Below, piece after piece: positions 7,097-12,799 of a DNA stretch of 34,484 bases. This DNA is from a virus. Under the pieces are notes generated by a model. The model was not told the DNA's origin, did no database searches, and worked only from the letters and a program-made list of their open reading frames with translations. The translations under genes and the position numbers were made by a program. How positions within the stretch are numbered: the first letter of the stretch is position 1; each line of letters opens with the position of its first letter. Location: positions 1 through 34,484 of the IMG/VR virus record IMGVR_UViG_3300034356_001095. The stretch is one strand, 5' to 3'.

Positions 7097-7959
7097 TTTA
7101 TTTTTACCATTTTCATCCCGTAGTTATTCACTCCTTCAAAAACCTTTGTTCCATCAACCTTAATCAACTTATTTCTTTTAAATCTTGAGTAATCCACATG
7201 ATGATGCCATCGGTTAAACTTCCATACCACCTCGGCAACATCTGGGTGCATTAGCGCAATCATTTGGGATTTTGGCAGTGTTCCTTCCTTAGCATAAAAC
7301 TCTTCTGTGTTTCCGCCGCTCATGGTTTGAGTAGTGGCTTTTTCTTGCAAAAAAGCATTGAACTGCACAGTGCAAAGTCCATCTTTCAGCGCTCTTAAAG
7401 AAAGATCCGTATCTTCGTTATACCTACCACGCCATCGAATCGACAGATCGTTTTTAATTAACAAGCATGAGTAGATGCGCGTGTTGAGAACAAACGCAGG
7501 AATTTGTGTCTTAGCCTTTGCAAAAAAATCATAATTGAATCCCGCAATTGCGATATTGCAGTAACGATCAACAAAATCTTCCGCAACTTTGAATATTGTT
7601 CCAGATGTAACCTTGACCATCAGATTGCGATTAAGTCGCTGAAATGATGCGATATTGTCGTCCATAACCCAATGCCGCGCACTCCCGAGGGCGACAGAGT
7701 GATCCCAGCAAAAGTTCCGCGCCGCCCCTGGGCCTTTGCTCATACCGCCCCCCACATCATCGCAAGTCTCGTAGGACTCTAAGTATTTTTGTGGCAAAAC
7801 AAGCACTTTTTTTGGATCAATAACTGACGCATATCGATCGCGTTCACTAGCCTCTACAACAATATGGTGCGGGACATTGATCTGATCCAATGCCTTGCTT
7901 GTTAGCCGAGTGTCCCATCGCCCCTTAGAGACGATATAAATTGGGTAGCTAGGATTCAT
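7093..7959 (-). CDS. TET-associated-type DNA glycosyltransferase (TAGT-like)
   Basis: 288 residues, starting at ATG 7959; a TTG one codon earlier is weaker. YPIYIVSKGRW (5-15), RLTSKALD, VVEASERDRYA, LPQKYLESYETCDD, GPGAARNFCWDHSV (77-90) and HWVMDDNI (96-103, with the metal-binding DD) match the glycosyltransferase family first found beside phage TET/JBP dioxygenases. Those enzymes put sugars on oxidised 5-methylcytosine in DNA. GRYNEDTDLSLRALK in the second half fits the acceptor/catalytic loop. It sits next to two DNA methyltransferases and a PP-loop ATPase, but no TET-like dioxygenase is visible. Confidence 0.75.
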   Translation of the reverse strand: MNPSYPIYIVSKGRWDTRLTSKALDQINVPHHIVVEASERDRYASVIDPKKVLVLPQKYLESYETCDDVGGGMSKGPGAARNFCWDHSVALGSARHWVMDDNIASFQRLNRNLMVKVTSGTIFKVAEDFVDRYCNIAIAGFNYDFFAKAKTQIPAFVLNTRIYSCLLIKNDLSIRWRGRYNEDTDLSLRALKDGLCTVQFNAFLQEKATTQTMSGGNTEEFYAKEGTLPKSQMIALMHPDVAEVVWKFNRWHHHVDYSRFKRNKLIKVDGTKVFEGVNNYGMKMVKIK

Positions 7960-8203
7960 CAACGTACCTTTTGTCGGAAGCGATTCTGTTGTCCATTTTA
8001 GGAAACCAGCAACTCGGCTGCTTGGGCGTGATTCGCTGATTTAGTAGCTTTGAAAATTCCTCAACATCGGCGTCGTTTCTAAAATGAATAACTATTTTTC
8101 TGTGGGATGTTAAGTCTTCTTGCACAAATTCTGGCATTCCTTGCCATTCAAGTTGCCAATTACTAGGCACGTCAAAAAGCGACTGTTGCTCGGTCATTTT
8201 CAT
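7949..8203 (-). CDS. Conserved phage protein of the DNA-modification block
   Basis: 84 residues starting MKMTEQQSLFDVP. Its core (EWQGMPEFVQEDL...IVIHFRNDADVEEFSKLLNQRITPKQPSCWFP) is a pattern I recognise from small phage proteins of unknown function that sit before DNA-modifying enzymes. The start overlaps the stop of the methyltransferase (TTATGA), and its stop overlaps the glycosyltransferase start, so all three are co-translated. The first 20 bases almost repeat the start of the VRR-NUC gene. It may bind or present DNA to the enzymes; that is inference. Confidence 0.6.
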   Translation of the reverse strand: MKMTEQQSLFDVPSNWQLEWQGMPEFVQEDLTSHRKIVIHFRNDADVEEFSKLLNQRITPKQPSCWFPKMDNRIASDKRYVDES

Positions 8204-8217
8204 AAGGCAAGGAGTTC
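8200..8217. repeat. 18-bp junction repeat, copy 1
   Basis: Minus-strand GAACTCCTTGCCTTATGA encodes the last four residues and stop of the methyltransferase (ELLAL-stop) and contains the ATG of the next gene. The same 18 bp occur at 9475-9492. Confidence 0.85.
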
Positions 8218-8679
8218 TGTTTTCATAAAGCAAATCCAATGTGTTTTTGCGTGTTTGCCAGAGCGATGTCCAAACAATGCTTCTACTGGAGATAATGACA
8301 AAACCTCTTTTAACGGAATCTCGTACTCGTTCCATTTAAAAACTAAAATTCCATCTTGCTTCAAAACTCTAAAACATTCTTTAAATCCGCCTGATAAAAC
8401 ATCCCTCCAATCATCTGGAAGGCTGCCATATTTTTTTGACATATTTGATGTTTTGGAGACTGATTTTAAATGGGGAGGATCAAAAACAACCAAAGAAAAT
8501 AAATTTGATTCAAATGGAAGATTTGTAAAATCACATATCACATCTGGATCAACATCTATAATCCTTCCATCAGAATATGGATATTTACCCTTACGATTGT
8601 CACAATATATAACAGAGTCATTTTTTCTATTGAACCAAAACTCTCTACCTGAACAACAAACATCTAGTATTTTTTTCAT
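8200..8679 (-). CDS. Class I SAM-dependent methyltransferase (DPPH)
   Basis: 159 residues from ATG 8679, 4 bp after the upstream stop. ILDVCCSGREFWF (4-16) is the SAM-binding motif and VVFDPPH (64-70) is the DPPY-like catalytic motif of amino-methylating DNA enzymes. GFKECFRVLKQDGILVFKWNE and LFGHRSGKHAKTHWICFMK complete a compact family common in phages and prophages. It probably methylates adenine N6 or cytosine N4 to protect or mark phage DNA. A target-recognition domain is absent, as usual for this short form. The last codons form an 18-bp repeat also found at 9475-9492. Confidence 0.75.
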   Translation of the reverse strand: MKKILDVCCSGREFWFNRKNDSVIYCDNRKGKYPYSDGRIIDVDPDVICDFTNLPFESNLFSLVVFDPPHLKSVSKTSNMSKKYGSLPDDWRDVLSGGFKECFRVLKQDGILVFKWNEYEIPLKEVLSLSPVEALFGHRSGKHAKTHWICFMKTELLAL

Positions 8680-8683
8680 AAAA

Positions 8684-9478
8684 TTAGCCGTCGTAGCATC
8701 CGCATGGGATTTTGTGCGGGTCTTGCTCATCCAACCATTTGAAAAGCTTCAACTGGTCATCGTCTGCGTTAACAATTTCGCTCCACGGGATTCCAAAATT
8801 CAATCCCCTCACTCGCCCCTTCACTACCATATTGGTTTCCATTGCAATCGCTCGCTTAAAGTACTCTGGATACTCATCTCGCAAGCGCAAAATTTCACTG
8901 CTCTTCATGGCGGGGCAAAAGAAGCACGATGACTTTCCCGGCAATGGCAACCCGTGTCGCTTGATCGTCTCAACGCATTCTTTGCGAGTCCACATCCATT
9001 CAATTAATGGATACCAGTAATTCTCTTTTTTCCCTTTTGCTAGAGATGCTTCAGTCATGCTAATCTTTCTGTGTCCCTCGGCAGCATCATAACCAATTGC
9101 TTTAATGATTTCGGATGTTCCATTATCCTTCATCCATTGCCGGGCCAACTTGTTTTGAGGTTCAACCTTGTGCTTCATTGAGCAAGATTTGAATCCATAA
9201 GCAAGGGATGGAAGTAGTTTCTTCCTGAGAGAAGAATCCTCCAATGTCTCGTACTCGCCTTTGTAAGTAGCGTACACTTTTTTAATCTCAATTCCCCACC
9301 ACTCTTGGGTTTTCTTGCTCATTAATTCAATGTGGGCGTAAGTTGTTGGAAGCTCGCCACCAGTGTCAGCGAACGCAATTAAGTCTGGGCGGATTCCTCG
9401 GTCGAGGAATCCGCATAGCATAGCAACTGAGTTTGTGCCGCCGCCGTAGGCAACAACGAGTGGTTTATCAATGATCAT
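8684..9478 (-). CDS. PAPS-reductase/DndC-like PP-loop ATPase
   Basis: 264 residues. VVAYGGGTNSVAML (8-21) is a PP-loop that binds ATP and forms an adenylated intermediate. ADTGGELPTTYAHI follows as in PAPS reductase-like enzymes. Cysteines at 99 (SCSMKHKVEPQNK) and at 185 and 188 (SCFFCPAM), plus a C-terminal CGCYDG, could hold a thiol relay or metal cluster as in DndC-type proteins. The true substrate is unknown; sulfur or other nucleotide chemistry linked to the neighbouring DNA methyltransferase and glycosyltransferase is plausible. No dndB, dndD or dndE partners are seen. Confidence 0.75.
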   Translation of the reverse strand: MIIDKPLVVAYGGGTNSVAMLCGFLDRGIRPDLIAFADTGGELPTTYAHIELMSKKTQEWWGIEIKKVYATYKGEYETLEDSSLRKKLLPSLAYGFKSCSMKHKVEPQNKLARQWMKDNGTSEIIKAIGYDAAEGHRKISMTEASLAKGKKENYWYPLIEWMWTRKECVETIKRHGLPLPGKSSCFFCPAMKSSEILRLRDEYPEYFKRAIAMETNMVVKGRVRGLNFGIPWSEIVNADDDQLKLFKWLDEQDPHKIPCGCYDG

Positions 9479-9492
9479 AAGGCAAGGAGTTC
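9475..9492. repeat. 18-bp junction repeat, copy 2, with orphan gene tail
   Basis: Identical to 8200-8217. It carries the ATG of the PP-loop ATPase. In frame it reads IAELLAL-stop but is preceded by a stop codon, so it looks like the leftover tail of a gene whose body is gone. The interval from there to 9535 holds no other feature. Confidence 0.8.
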
Positions 9493-9535
9493 AGCAATTT
9501 ATTAATTAATTCGCAGTCCTGCAAGCAATTTTTAA

Positions 9536-9829
9536 TTATTTTCCCCACCTTGGTAGCCGGACATTGTAAGTCTCTCCAACTGACTGGGTTGCAGTATTCC
9601 CACGATGCCCCTGGGACTCGCAGTCTCGGCATCGTTGGCAAATCTTCACCGAGGCGTTTCCTGCCGAGAATGTAGTGGCAAGGTTTCCGCACTCGCATCG
9701 ATGCTCGTTTTTCTCCCGTACAATGTTGCGCTTCCTCTCTGCGCGAACTACTGGCAATCCTCGGCAATGGAACATCCTGCCAAGGTTTGCCCCGCTCCAG
9801 ACTTGACCACACATCTCACAGGTTGCCAT
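9536..9829 (-). CDS. Two-finger zinc-ribbon protein, paralogue 2
   Basis: 97 residues. An N-terminal CEMCGQVW finger half is followed by RCECGNLATTFSAGNASVKICQRC, the same Cys-x-Cys ... Cys-x2-Cys ribbon as at 6277-6504 and 10426-10623, and the C-terminus ends TYNVRLP like its paralogues. The extra N-terminal finger makes it the longest of the three. It overlaps the preceding gene by 14 bp. A 57-bp gap with a repeat remnant separates it from the PP-loop ATPase. Role unknown. Confidence 0.65.
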   Translation of the reverse strand: MATCEMCGQVWSGANLGRMFHCRGLPVVRAERKRNIVREKNEHRCECGNLATTFSAGNASVKICQRCRDCESQGHRGNTATQSVGETYNVRLPRWGK

Positions 9830-10202
9830 CGGTCAGTTCCTGTTCATACCCATTGCATCCAAAGGTTGCTTCTGTGACAAAAGACTCAAGGAACGGAAGG
9901 TGAGCTTCAATCTCGCTATCGAAAGTAGTAAGTTTTTTGAAGATTTCTTTACAGTTCCTTGTCGAAGCGTAAGCAAACTCCCATTTTCTTTCTATGTCGT
10001 TACCCCAATGCTTGCAGGTCTGGCAAGTCTTGGGTTCTTCCTTCAATTTCGTTCGGAAAGGTTCTGGCAATCCGTCAACCAACTGGTCAAACGGAGTTTC
10101 GGTAAACAAACTTTCGCCCCAGAGTATAGAGTATTCGCGAGGATTGAGCTTGCGGACTTTTTCGTAGCGAGTCGCGGCGAGGAGGATTTCTGGTGTAGTC
10201 AT
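9816..10202 (-). CDS. Hypothetical protein with Cys-rich C-terminal half
   Basis: 128 residues from ATG 10202, which overlaps the upstream stop as TAATG. The N-terminal half (TTPEILLAATRYEKVRKLNPREYSILW) is helical. The second half has CQTCKHWGN, RNC and FGCNGYE, a spacing typical of small phage proteins that bind a metal through four Cys, often described only as hypothetical. No enzymatic motif is visible. It sits in the row of short coupled genes around the zinc ribbons. Confidence 0.6.
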   Translation of the reverse strand: MTTPEILLAATRYEKVRKLNPREYSILWGESLFTETPFDQLVDGLPEPFRTKLKEEPKTCQTCKHWGNDIERKWEFAYASTRNCKEIFKKLTTFDSEIEAHLPFLESFVTEATFGCNGYEQELTDGNL

Positions 10203-10429
10203 TAAACGATTTTGTAGAACGCTTGAGTTGCGGCCAGATGCTCTGGAGTCGCGTTGATCTTCCATTTGCGATTTCCTACCTTAATTACCTTGTACATATC
10301 CTTTGGCTTGAGTCCTAAAGATTCTGCCGTCATTGTGAGCCAATAAGACTCTTTAATTGTTTCAGCTATGTGGCGACAGTCATTTTCTGCACACCATTTT
10401 GCCGTGTATACTTTGTCTACGATGATCAT
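10202..10429 (-). CDS. Small hypothetical protein, possible HTH
   Basis: 75 residues. YWLTMTAESLGLKPKDMYKVIKVGNRKWKINATPEHLAATQAFYKIV contains a helix-turn-helix-like stretch (LGLKPKDMYKVIK) followed by a beta wing, compatible with a small DNA-binding protein, but the match is weak. A Cys pair (WCAENDC) precedes it. Start and stop both overlap neighbouring genes (ATGA and TAATG), so expression is coupled. Confidence 0.5.
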   Translation of the reverse strand: MIIVDKVYTAKWCAENDCRHIAETIKESYWLTMTAESLGLKPKDMYKVIKVGNRKWKINATPEHLAATQAFYKIV

Positions 10430-10623
10430 TTTGTTGGTAGATGAATTCGGTAGCAGTCAACTGCTCCAGCAACGCCACTTCGGGTCTTGCTGTCCATCAG
10501 TTGGTTGATGAGACTTTTTTCAATTCTGGCACATCTGTCACAGACTGCACCAAAATTCTTTTTTATTGTTGCGGGGTTGCTACACGCACAGAACTTGTTT
10601 GTGCTGTTGGAGTTAGATTTCAT
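10426..10623 (-). CDS. Zinc-ribbon protein, paralogue 3
   Basis: 65 residues. The true start is ATG 10623, which overlaps the stop of the 29-residue mini-ORF upstream. A longer frame to 10728 would read through that mini-ORF in another frame and is discarded. FCACSNPATIKKNFGAVCDRC holds the ribbon shared with 6277-6504 and 9536-9829, and the end YRIHLP matches their Tyr-x-Val-x-Leu-Pro tail. A central helix (IEKSLINQLMDSKTR) is specific to this copy. Confidence 0.6.
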   Translation of the reverse strand: MKSNSNSTNKFCACSNPATIKKNFGAVCDRCARIEKSLINQLMDSKTRSGVAGAVDCYRIHLPTK

Positions 10624-10709
10624 ACTACAAATTCTCTGGCAGATGCCCCGTCGATGTCTGTCCACCCGCACGCTCTCGCGATGGCGATGCGTTGTTGTTC
10701 TGGACTCAT
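10620..10709 (-). CDS. 29-residue mini-ORF, truncated copy of the 11342-11716 protein
   Basis: It begins MSPEQQRIAIARACGW, against MSPEQQRIAIAKACGW at the start of the protein at 11342-11716, then diverges and stops at residue 29. The ATG overlaps the stop of the mini-ORF upstream (QPQ-stop as ATGA), and its own stop overlaps the ATG of the zinc-ribbon gene. It is either a decayed paralogue or a relay peptide that keeps translation coupled across the cassette. It is too short to call a function. Confidence 0.5.
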   Translation of the reverse strand: MSPEQQRIAIARACGWTDIDGASAREFVV

Positions 10710-10783
10710 TGTGGTTGGGTATGTTCACGAAACAGATTTCGTGAACATATTGGCAGGGTTTGGAAGAGGTCTTTGCGTGTCAT
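10706..10783 (-). CDS. 25-residue mini-ORF between two seam repeats
   Basis: It starts MTRKDLFQTLP, close to the MTRDELDEIL and MTRNELYELL starts of the two genes upstream, and ends in TQPQ-stop exactly as they do. Both ends lie in CAACCACAATGA seams, so it is a complete but nearly empty member of the cassette chain. Most of its body is the stem-loop at 10720-10749. It is probably a deletion derivative whose reading frame stayed open. Confidence 0.5.
   Translation of the reverse strand: MTRKDLFQTLPICSRNLFREHTQPQ
10720..10749. repeat. Perfect 13-bp stem-loop, copy 1 of a duplicated palindrome
   Basis: TATGTTCACGAAA (10720-10732), a CAGA loop, then TTTCGTGAACATA (10737-10749). The core ACGAAACAGATTTCGTGA (10727-10744) recurs at 11995-12012, where GGCAGG follows at a similar distance. 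It lies inside the 25-residue mini-ORF. On the mRNA it would fold stably just before a start codon, so it may act on coupling, or it may be a small mobile palindrome. Confidence 0.85.
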
Positions 10784-11046
10784 TGTGGTTGGGTTGGGGT
10801 TGGCGGCAATTTATTCTCAGTTAGTTGCAAGTCCGCTTGCTTGAGCCAATCCTTGTATAACTCAGTTAATTGCAATTCCGCTTGCTTGAGCCAATCCTCG
10901 TATAACAAGGCTTTCTCTGCAAATGACTGGATCTTCTCTGTCTCTCCGTCGAAGACTTTGCCCCAGATCAACTCCGCCGCCTCCTCTGGAAAGATTTCCA
11001 CCGAGTAGCATTGGTGGAGGATTTCGTCTAATTCGTCGCGTGTCAT
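10780..11046 (-). CDS. Seam-cassette protein with 15-residue tandem repeat
   Basis: 88 residues from ATG 11046; the longer frame to 11127 overlaps the neighbour and is not used. MTRDELDEILHQCY...IWGKVFDGETEKIQSFAEKA parallels MTRNELYELLKKCG...IWGQPFEGETEKIKPDAEKS in the next gene upstream, so the two are tandem paralogues. The second half repeats L-Y-x-DWLKQA-x-LQLTE twice (45-bp direct repeat). It ends PTPTQPQ-stop, overlapping the next ATG. Function unknown; helical and probably cytoplasmic. Confidence 0.6.
   Translation of the reverse strand: MTRDELDEILHQCYSVEIFPEEAAELIWGKVFDGETEKIQSFAEKALLYEDWLKQAELQLTELYKDWLKQADLQLTENKLPPTPTQPQ
10816..10905. repeat. 45-bp tandem duplication inside a gene
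   Basis: 10816-10860 and 10861-10905 are near identical, both starting CTCAGTTA and ending GTATAA. In frame they add one extra 15-residue unit to the encoded protein. The few differences are single bases, so the duplication looks recent. Confidence 0.85.
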
Positions 11047-11345
11047 TGTGGTTGGGTTGGAGTTGGTGTGGGCAGAAACTCTTCCAAACAGGCGATGATG
11101 TTTTTCGATCCGCAATCTCCATCCCACCCCCAGTTCACTCGCTCAAATTGTTCCAGTGCCGTACGAATAGCCATATAAGCCAGTTCAAGTTTTCGCTCGG
11201 CAGTTGACGACGATTTCTCCGCATCTGGCTTAATTTTCTCCGTCTCGCCTTCAAAGGGTTGCCCCCAAATTTTGTCAAGAGTGTGTATAGGAGTAGTTTC
11301 CCATCCACACTTTTTAAGCAGTTCGTAGAGTTCGTTGCGTGTCAT
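11043..11345 (-). CDS. Seam-cassette protein, paralogue of 10780-11046
   Basis: 100 residues. The N-terminal 45 residues align with the downstream neighbour (MTR-x-EL...IWG-x-x-F-x-GETEKI). The C-terminal half differs: helical ERKLELAYMAIRTALEQFERV, then GWDGDCGSKNIIACLEEFLP. It ends PTPTQPQ-stop in the same seam. Shared head and tail with a different middle is what recombination at repeated junctions would give. No domain recognised. Confidence 0.6.
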   Translation of the reverse strand: MTRNELYELLKKCGWETTPIHTLDKIWGQPFEGETEKIKPDAEKSSSTAERKLELAYMAIRTALEQFERVNWGWDGDCGSKNIIACLEEFLPTPTPTQPQ

Positions 11346-11716
11346 TGTGGTTGGGTTGGGTTTTCTTGCCAGAGTCCGAGAGTGCGGAGGAAAGCCTCTG
11401 CTCGTTGGTCGGCGGTGGCGTGTACAAGGCTAAAAACTTCCAGTTGAATATCCTTTTTTTTCTCAGAATAATGAATGTCCGCAAACGGATGCAGGTGGTT
11501 AATCCAAAAACCAAACCTTTCCTTTTGCCCTTCATCCAAAAGTTCTTCCATTTCGTGGCAGGCGTTGAGGTCGCCGAGGTAATCGGGCAATTCCCATGAA
11601 TTGTATGGAGTATTCGGAGGTTGTCCGTATTGGATAGCCCCCTCGTGGGATGCGCTGTTAAAATTCTTCCATCCGCACGCTTTCGCGATGGCGATTCGTT
11701 GTTGTTCTGGACTCAT
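11342..11716 (-). CDS. Head of the seam-cassette chain, unknown function
   Basis: 124 residues. MSPEQQRIAIAKACGWKN is shared with the truncated mini-ORF at 10620-10709. The body (GDLNACHEMEELLDEGQKERFGFWINHL, then KDIQLEVFSLVHATADQRAEAFLRTLGLW) resembles phage proteins of the 'Phage ABA sandwich' type, in which a short N-terminal GW segment precedes a helical body; this match is tentative. It ends ENPTQPQ-stop at the first seam. It lies 12 bp after the DUF3310-Sel1 gene, without overlap. Confidence 0.55.
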   Translation of the reverse strand: MSPEQQRIAIAKACGWKNFNSASHEGAIQYGQPPNTPYNSWELPDYLGDLNACHEMEELLDEGQKERFGFWINHLHPFADIHYSEKKKDIQLEVFSLVHATADQRAEAFLRTLGLWQENPTQPQ

Positions 11717-11728
11717 TGTGTCTGATTG

Positions 11729-12481
11729 TTAGCTGGTTGCGTGAAAGCTCTTGTCGAGCCAATAGTTTGCCAGCTTCTCATCCTTAGCAACGCCTTCGCC
11801 GTTGCGATAAGCCTTGACCAGACTCAGTTGAGCATCGTAGTTACCTTGCTCCGCCGCCTTCTGCCACCACTTTACCGCAGCCTCGTAGTCCTGTGGCATG
11901 CCGTCGCCATAAAAGCACATACGTCCCATCTGGTATTGCCGACCCGCATCGCCAGCCTGCGCATATGCCAGAATGTTGCCAGTCAGGTTTGGTGACGAAA
12001 CAGATTTCGTGACCAGATCGGCAGGTTTTTGCTTATTTGCCTTGCGATTTTGTTCCGCAAGTTCCCACAATCGCTCTGCCTCCTCTTTGTTTTTCTCTAC
12101 CCCTCGGCCAAACAAATAGGCGTTGCCAAGAATCCATTGTGCCTCTGCATCTCCCTCCATCGCCTTCTTTTTTACATAGCCCAAATGATGGTCGGGAGCT
12201 ACATCCGTCTGGGGAACTTCCGCAGGTTTCTCTGCTCGCACAATGCATTGCCTTTCCAGTTCCATCTCGTCAATGCGCTTATCGATCTCGCGCTGAATGT
12301 ACCAGATTGCTTTGCGGAGGTCATCGTTGACATCCTCCCCAGTTTTTTGCCCATCTCGCCAGATGTATTTAATCGCATTTCCCAAGCAAAATCCCATATA
12401 TTGGGCCACTTCGATGCATTCGATTCCGCTAGGGTGGCCTGTGTAATGTAATGGGTGGTCAATTCTGTCGTTATTTTTCAT
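11729..12481 (-). CDS. DUF3310 domain fused to Sel1-like repeats
   Basis: 250 residues. Residues 5-70 (DRIDHPLHYTGHPSGIECIE...LGNAIKYIWRDGQKTGEDVNDDLRKAIWYI) form a DUF3310 domain, a short phage domain of unknown, possibly nucleotide-related, role. After a linker come Sel1-like helical repeats (about 104-145 and 165-245: GDAEAQWILGNAYLFGRGVEKN, GDAGRQYQMGRMCFYGDGMPQD, GNYDAQLSLVKAYRNGEGV), which usually serve protein-protein contacts. The linker between repeats is encoded by the second copy of the 18-nt palindrome. Upstream lies a 63-bp gap to the next gene. Confidence 0.75.
   Translation of the reverse strand: MKNNDRIDHPLHYTGHPSGIECIEVAQYMGFCLGNAIKYIWRDGQKTGEDVNDDLRKAIWYIQREIDKRIDEMELERQCIVRAEKPAEVPQTDVAPDHHLGYVKKKAMEGDAEAQWILGNAYLFGRGVEKNKEEAERLWELAEQNRKANKQKPADLVTKSVSSPNLTGNILAYAQAGDAGRQYQMGRMCFYGDGMPQDYEAAVKWWQKAAEQGNYDAQLSLVKAYRNGEGVAKDEKLANYWLDKSFHATS
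11991..12014. repeat. Stem-loop, copy 2 of the duplicated palindrome
   Basis: GGTGACGAAA, loop CAGA, TTTCGTGACC: a 10-bp stem with one G-G mismatch. The core 18 nt (11995-12012) equal those at 10727-10744. Here it is translated as part of a linker (ADLVTKSVSSPN) between Sel1 repeats, a position that tolerates insertion. Confidence 0.8.
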
Positions 12482-12544
12482 AGGTAAAGTGTGCAGTCTC
12501 TCCCGCTGTCACGACGTTATACACTGGTGTCGTTGACCTATTGT

Positions 12545-12799
12545 TTACCGAGTCTCGTCGGTCTTGTGAATCTTCGCCTGACGAGCGTAATACGCTTTCT
12601 GATAAGCCTCGCGTTCAGCGTTGCTCGGTGGATTAATTCCCTCTCGCAACAGATTGATGCAATTTTTCTCCCATCGGACAAAGCGAATGCATTCCGGCGA
12701 GATGTCAGAGAACTCCTGACTGCCATCTGGCAAAGTGTTTCTCACCCTCCAGCGTTCCCATGCCGTGTCCTCATCCTTAGCGTGTTGTGATTTTTCCAT
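12545..12799 (-). CDS. Hypothetical 84-residue protein
   Basis: Not recognised. It is hydrophilic and helical, with WERWRVRNTLPDGSQEFSDI and a basic Arg/Ala/Tyr-rich C-terminus (NAEREAYQKAYYARQAKIHKT). No Cys cluster, signal or membrane segment. Its ATG overlaps the stop of the ERF gene (TAATG), so it is co-translated with a recombination protein and may help it. The following 63 bp (12482-12544) contain no gene; TATAAC near the middle could be a -10 element, but no good -35 is seen. Confidence 0.5.
   Translation of the reverse strand: MEKSQHAKDEDTAWERWRVRNTLPDGSQEFSDISPECIRFVRWEKNCINLLREGINPPSNAEREAYQKAYYARQAKIHKTDETR

Noticed and set aside
8120-8932. 270-residue open frame on the plus strand
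   Set aside because: It mirrors the well-supported methyltransferase and ATPase genes on the other strand; composition shows no domain.
9468-9812. 114-residue minus-strand frame overlapping the zinc-ribbon gene
   Set aside because: It runs in another frame through the clear Cys-pair protein and has no motif; its end is only the seam repeat.
10426-10728. Longer version (100 residues) of the third zinc-ribbon protein
   Set aside because: The extra N-terminus is the other frame of the 29-codon mini-ORF; the ATG at 10623 is in the ATGA overlap.
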